Shown: one piece after another, positions 60,594-64,000 of the stretch
How positions within the stretch are numbered: position 1 is the first letter of the stretch
Layout: every line of letters begins with the position of its first letter
Assembly (NCBI RefSeq): GCF_003253565.1
Contig: NZ_QKUF01000007.1
Span: 211,734-275,733, forward strand
Direction: 5' to 3'
Source: Thermosporothrix hazakensis
GTDB taxonomy: Bacteria; Chloroflexota; Ktedonobacteria; Ktedonobacterales; Ktedonobacteraceae
DNA length: 64,000 bases
The notes under the pieces: generated by a model
Seen by the model: the letters and a program-made list of their open reading frames with translations, nothing else
Told to the model about the DNA's origin: nothing
The model's database searches: none
Translations under genes and position numbers: made by a program

Positions 60594-60985
60594 ATGTTGT
60601 ACACTAACCTCTTGTGTAGTGGCACTCACTAAAAAAGCGTACGAATTACGGTGAAATAAGAAGGTCAAAATACGTTAGTGTACGGAGAGATATATTGAAA
60701 TCGTGTTCTAATTATAGCATAAATTTCTTCTATCGTCAAAATTTCTATTCTCAGAGGCTGCCATAGTGTATTGCGCCTCTTTTCTCTTGCATCCTCTACT
60801 CTACTCTTCTTTTTCTTGCATCGAAATTCGGAAATGGAGGCGCTAGAAGCCGAACGAATAGGGTGCGTTATGAGTGTTTGGAGAACCGTTTCTGCGATTA
60901 TTGCGTAAGCTCAAAGTGGGTGATTCTTTGATGAATGATAGAAAGATATTGATTGAGTATGTATAGAGGGTTAGAGAAAAAAGAG
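60594..60985. other. Leader and intergenic region upstream of the HhH gene
   Basis: The 392 bases contain the promoter at 60711-60739 and a 10-base inverted repeat, GTACACTAAC at 60599-60608 and GTTAGTGTAC at 60674-60683. The rest, up to the terminator of the stress-protein gene, has no supported gene. Confidence 0.55.
60711..60739 (-). promoter_or_regulatory. Consensus sigma-70-type promoter of the HhH gene
   Basis: On the minus strand TTGACG and TATAAT are separated by 17 bases. Confidence 0.8.
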
Positions 60986-61014
60986 AGGTGAGGAGTTTTT
61001 GTAACTCCTCACCT
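60986..61014 (-). terminator. Terminator of the stress-protein gene
   Basis: A perfect 12-bp stem AGGTGAGGAGTT/AACTCCTCACCT is followed on the minus strand by CTCTCTTTTTTC. Confidence 0.85.
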
Positions 61015-61022
61015 GTTTGCTG

Positions 61023-61904
61023 TTAGCGTCGATCATAAGGTGATTCTGTAGAGCGTCTCCATTGTTCTTCCTCGGTGAGATCACGCTTACTGATTTCGTG
61101 TTCTTTTCGCTCGGTTACCGGGGGAATATCGTGTGAATAGGTTTCGGCTGGTCCCTGTTTTTCTGAAGGTGTGTGGCCTTCATAGTTGGTTGTTTGTGCC
61201 TGCTTCTCGGGTGTATAACCTTCGTAATGAGCAGGTTGCATCTTCTCTGGGGCTGGCTCATTATACTGCGTGTAGCCGGGGCTGCCGAGTGGTGTTCCGC
61301 CAGGATAAGCAACCGGGCCTGGTTCTGTAGAAGTGGTATCCATTGGGCGCTGATAAGGCGGTACCTGATTTTCAGATGTATACTGGACATCGTTCTGATC
61401 GGTTTGCTGTACCTCATTATCTGTGCGTACATAGGCCCCGTTCTGGCGCAGAATAGTAAGCGCATCCTGATAGCGGTCGCCGGCTTTTACAGTCACAAGG
61501 GTTCGACCGGCTTCAATCTCTTCTTGGTAGTATCTGGCTTCATCCGCCGGGATGCCCATGTTAGTAAGAGCTCCGATTAGCCCACCGGCCACGGCTCCAA
61601 CTGCGACACCGCCAAGTGTTGCAGCCAGCACACCACCTGCAATAGCCGGACCAATTCCCGGGATAAGCAAGGCAATGCCTGCTCCAACAACGCCACCGAC
61701 CACGCCGCCGCCGACTGCACCTGCGGCTGTTGCTGTTGCCTTTGCCTCAGCTCCTGACTCTGTGACTGTATCTCCTGTCTCTGGATTGCGTGCGATGAAA
61801 CCTATCTGCTCGTTGGTGAAACCTGCATTCTGAAGCTGTTCAATAGCATAATCAGCCTGAGTATGGTCGGTAAACACGCCAACGACTGTAGTGCGAGTAT
61901 ACAT
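61023..61904 (-). CDS. General-stress-protein-like (YflT/DUF1269-type) glycine-zipper protein
   Basis: The 293-residue protein starts MYTRTTVVGVFTDHTQADYA, a YflT-like small alpha/beta domain (AIEQLQNAGFTNEQIGFIAR). Glycine-zipper, probably membrane-inserting, segments follow (AGAVGGGVVGGVVGAGIALL, IGPAIAGGVLAATLGGVAVG), then a second small-domain piece (EEIEAGRTLVTVKAGDRYQD). The last 120 residues are a P/Y/Q/T-rich tail with short repeats (TPEKQ, YEGHTP) and a charged end. ATG 61904 follows AAAGGAGGG. A stress role is inferred from family resemblance only. Confidence 0.75.
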   Translation of the reverse strand: MYTRTTVVGVFTDHTQADYAIEQLQNAGFTNEQIGFIARNPETGDTVTESGAEAKATATAAGAVGGGVVGGVVGAGIALLIPGIGPAIAGGVLAATLGGVAVGAVAGGLIGALTNMGIPADEARYYQEEIEAGRTLVTVKAGDRYQDALTILRQNGAYVRTDNEVQQTDQNDVQYTSENQVPPYQRPMDTTSTEPGPVAYPGGTPLGSPGYTQYNEPAPEKMQPAHYEGYTPEKQAQTTNYEGHTPSEKQGPAETYSHDIPPVTERKEHEISKRDLTEEEQWRRSTESPYDRR

Positions 61905-62298
61905 ACTAGCCCTCCTTTCAGCCTGGTATAAAATTGTGCTGCTCACAGGCTAGAGCGAATAAGAATGTTCTCTTTTGAAACTATTCTAATGTCCATCTTC
62001 GGTTCAAATGTTGTATCCCTCTGGAAATACACGAGTCAGGGAGGAAAAAAGTTGCGTATCCTGGATGATCTCCTGATACCAGGCGGTTGATAAGGTATTT
62101 TGGCCTTGCTTTCTGATATTGTCGCTGGAATACTGCACCGTGTATACTATGTCAAACAGAATGGTTGGTGTTATAGAGTAATGATTGTTGCTCAATAACC
62201 AAATCTGTGATCCTGTTCTTTCCCGACACCGGCCGGTCGGTTTCTTTATTTGTTTTGCAAATTTGCATTCTCCATACTCTCAAAGTAGAAGGAATTCC
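61905..62298. other. Divergent promoter region stress protein / flavoprotein
   Basis: The 394 bases contain a plus-strand promoter at 62119-62148. No clear minus-strand promoter was seen, and no gene is supported. Confidence 0.45.
62119..62148 (+). promoter_or_regulatory. Sigma-70-type promoter of the flavoprotein gene
   Basis: TTGTCG and TATACT are separated by 18 bases. Confidence 0.5.
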
Positions 62299-63537
62299 AT
62301 GTCTGAAGCGTATAACGTGTTGATCGTTGGAGGAGGGCCAGCGGGCCTTACTGCGGCAGAAGCCGCTGCATCTAAAGGGGCGCGAGTTGTTGTCCTTGAG
62401 CGTCAGAATGAAATAGGGTACCCCATTCATACCAGCGGAGGTAGCTGGATAAGTGACATGAAAGCGCTTTCTGTTCCCGAGCATCTTTATCACCCTATTC
62501 ACAACGTTGTGTTTGTTTCTCCTGACCGTGAAGTCAGTTTCCATTATGATACTGCGCTTGCCTGTGTGGTTGATATCCGCGGATTATACCAGTATCTGGC
62601 GGCAAGAGCGATAGCAGCAGGTGCCGAAATTCGGGTACGTCACACAGTGGATCAGGTATTGAGCGAGGGCGAGCGTATCGTTGGCGTTACGTATAAAAAT
62701 CATGTCAGCGCGCGAAGCAGCTTATATGCTGATGTTGTTATTGATGCAAGTGGATTTTCGCGTCATGTTGGCGTACGTACCGAGATGGGCTCGGCCTTCC
62801 ATCGCTATGGCTTTGGTGCGGAGTATGATTTGTACGCTCCGGCTTATCCTCAGGACACTGTGTACTTAATTATGGGAAGTATCTATGCCCCTCAGGGCTA
62901 TGCATGGGCTTTCCCCAGAGGAAATGGAAGAGTTCGGCTTGGCGTTGGTGTGATTCATCCTGATAGTGATGAGGATGCTCGTCCTTATTTGAACAATGTC
63001 TGGAATATGCCACAACTGAAGGAGAAGTTGAAGGGAGCCAGTCCGATTGAGTATCATACGGGACTGTTCCCTGCTGAACGACCTGTAGAGCGTTTCTCGC
63101 GTTCGGGGCTCTTGCTTGCTGGTGATGCTGGCTCTCATGGGTCAACTCTGGTTGGAGAAGGAATTCGTTTCGCGATGTACTCTGGGCAGATGGCTGGCGC
63201 TGTCGCTGGAGATGCTATCAAGGCCGGTGATAACTCAGCTGAGTTCCTTAGCCGCTTTGATAGACAGTGGCGAGCCCGCTTTGGTCGTGATATGGAGATC
63301 TCATATCTGGTGAATAAGCATATTGCGGCATTTAGCGATGAGCAGTGGAATGGAGCGCTTGATATGTTGAAACGCCTGACCCCCGCGCAGGTAGCTCAGG
63401 CACTGCACTGTGATTATAGTGCCGGGTTATTTATGGGAATGATTGCCCGTAATCCACGACTCCTCAGAAGCGGTGGGAAGCGCTTTTTAGAACTGCTGCT
63501 AGAGCGTATTCAGCGACCCGCAACGGCAAATGCCTGA
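62299..63537 (+). CDS. Geranylgeranyl-reductase-family FAD-dependent oxidoreductase
   Basis: The 412-residue flavoprotein begins MSEAYNVLIVGGGPAGLTAA, the Rossmann FAD motif. The central GYAWAFPRGNGRVRLGVGV and the late GLLLAGDAGSHGSTLVGEGI are typical of the geranylgeranyl reductase / halogenase-like group. Members reduce isoprenoid double bonds in lipids or quinones, or hydroxylate. The C-terminal 80 residues (LVNKHIAAF..., LKRLTPAQVAQAL) are helical. The ATG at 62299 follows GAAGGAA; the ORF start at 62185 is rejected. It appears to be a single-gene unit with its own promoter and terminator. Confidence 0.85.
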   Translation: MSEAYNVLIVGGGPAGLTAAEAAASKGARVVVLERQNEIGYPIHTSGGSWISDMKALSVPEHLYHPIHNVVFVSPDREVSFHYDTALACVVDIRGLYQYLAARAIAAGAEIRVRHTVDQVLSEGERIVGVTYKNHVSARSSLYADVVIDASGFSRHVGVRTEMGSAFHRYGFGAEYDLYAPAYPQDTVYLIMGSIYAPQGYAWAFPRGNGRVRLGVGVIHPDSDEDARPYLNNVWNMPQLKEKLKGASPIEYHTGLFPAERPVERFSRSGLLLAGDAGSHGSTLVGEGIRFAMYSGQMAGAVAGDAIKAGDNSAEFLSRFDRQWRARFGRDMEISYLVNKHIAAFSDEQWNGALDMLKRLTPAQVAQALHCDYSAGLFMGMIARNPRLLRSGGKRFLELLLERIQRPATANA

Positions 63538-63545
63538 GTGATAGG

Positions 63546-63581
63546 GGGGAACTGCTGTGCCTGGCTTCCCCTCTGTTTTTT
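63546..63581 (+). terminator. Terminator of the flavoprotein gene
   Basis: GGGGAA and TTCCCC form a short G/C-rich stem, followed by CTCTG and six T. Confidence 0.6.
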
Positions 63582-63600
63582 GTTTGTTGGAAATTCCCTC

Positions 63601-63629
63601 TTGACAAGAGCGAGGGGATGTGCGAGAAT
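63601..63629 (+). promoter_or_regulatory. Tandem promoter P1
   Basis: A perfect -35 TTGACA is followed after 17 bases by GAGAAT (or AGAATA after 18). Confidence 0.6.
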
Positions 63630-63695
63630 ACGCTTCGCCGCAGGGAATACGGCTGGCAAGGCCCACAGCCCGAGATGACGGGGCAGAAAAGGGAC

Positions 63696-63724
63696 TTGAC
63701 AAGGACGTGTCGATGTGGCATACT
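63696..63724 (+). promoter_or_regulatory. Tandem promoter P2
   Basis: A perfect -35 TTGACA is followed after exactly 17 bases by CATACT. It is preceded by a GATGACGGGGCAGAAAA module that recurs before the third TTGACA. Confidence 0.75.
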
Positions 63725-63952
63725 AACGACGCCTCGAACGCAGGTTCGCTCTTGAAGGTCCCAGTGGCGGCCAAACAAGAAGCGCATGCAGCTCTCGCGC
63801 CACGGTAAGGTGGCTCTCCACGGGTTCATGATTCCCGCGTGTTGTTTTCGACGAACGGTCGTTGCTGTCATGTGACAGTGATGATCGGGCGGAAGAGTAC
63901 AACGCTCTCAAGCAGGAACGTGCCCGGTGTGAGGGATGGCAAGCCGCAATGA

Positions 63953-63990
63953 TGACGGGACGAAAATCCCGCTCAAAAAAGGGCTTGACA
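63953..63990 (+). promoter_or_regulatory. Tandem promoter P3 (cut by the window end)
   Basis: GATGACGGGACGAAAA and a perfect TTGACA at 63985-63990 repeat the P2 module. The -10 box would lie outside the window. Confidence 0.55.
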
Positions 63991-64000
63991 ACGTGAGGCC

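Larger units (their letters stand above)
63582..64000 (+). other. Promoter/leader region of a gene beyond the right edge
   Basis: No coding region with a ribosome site is seen. Three TTGACA boxes (63601, 63696, 63985) point rightward, and two of them lie in repeated modules. Short hairpins are present, for example CGAAC/GTTCG near 63736 and CTGTCATGTGACAG at 63865-63878. The arrangement suggests tandem promoters of an rRNA or other stable-RNA operon, which is not itself in the window. Confidence 0.5.

Noticed and set aside
63819..63841. tRNA T-arm-like hairpin near GGGTTCATGATTCCC
   Set aside because: The stem cannot form five pairs around a seven-base loop, and no acceptor or anticodon arms flank it.

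Overview
The window is a bacterial chromosome segment of moderate GC content. Genes are dense, mostly in short operons, and set off by strong hairpin terminators. Several features together suggest Ktedonobacteria (Chloroflexota): membrane-anchored Ser/Thr kinases with Ala/Thr-rich linkers, HTH-TPR and HTH-GAF regulators, a large soluble GAF/PAS histidine kinase, a GH15 enzyme, CoxG-like proteins and a HemQ-type haem cluster. This assignment rests on gene content and style, not on a marker gene. No complete rRNA, tRNA, CRISPR array or intact transposase gene was found.

Layout. 1-6.5 kb: a sigma-54 activator of DhaR/AcoR type (left end cut by the window), then dhaK-dhaL-dhaM-ptsI. These phosphorylate dihydroxyacetone using PEP through PTS enzymes, and a good sigma-54 promoter with two matching upstream palindromes precedes dhaK. 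7-13.7 kb: a solute-binding lipoprotein, a frameshifted LysE-family exporter behind an attenuator-like leader, a cupin, a zinc alcohol dehydrogenase, and a ClgR-like regulator divergent from a DUF4177-phosphoesterase-clpP operon. 13.7-24.6 kb: an HTH-GAF regulator with a lectin-like protein, a methyltransferase, fabG, a pentapeptide-repeat protein, a DUF971 protein, nth, fchA-folD, a structured non-coding segment and a Nudix hydrolase.

24.8-31 kb is a tight haem operon, hemA-hemC-hemD-hemQ-hemL-hemB, running from glutamyl-tRNA to uroporphyrinogen III plus the final coproheme decarboxylase. 31-41 kb: two paralogous Ser/Thr kinases, an M20 peptidase, a GH15 glycosidase, mgsA and rlmI. 41-52.4 kb: a phosphatase, two convergent CoxG-like proteins, an unknown low-complexity protein, an HD hydrolase with a 962-residue histidine kinase, a YihY/BrkB membrane protein, a J-domain protein, a zinc-ribbon protein and an HTH-TPR regulator. 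52.8-63.5 kb: a type IIA topoisomerase pair without a recognisable GyrA box, DUF4342, an EVE / class IV aminotransferase / PaaI-thioesterase operon, an HhH protein, a stress protein and a geranylgeranyl-reductase-like flavoprotein. The last 400 bases hold tandem consensus promoters that probably drive a stable-RNA operon beyond the right edge.

The most interesting points are these. FolD lacks the catalytic lysine of the cyclohydrolase reaction and sits next to fchA, which could supply that activity. The DhaR / sigma-54 circuit can be read base by base. The folD-nudix gap contains four consecutive stem-loops that suggest a structured RNA or a small HEARO-like element. The lysE leader has mutually exclusive terminator and antiterminator pairings.
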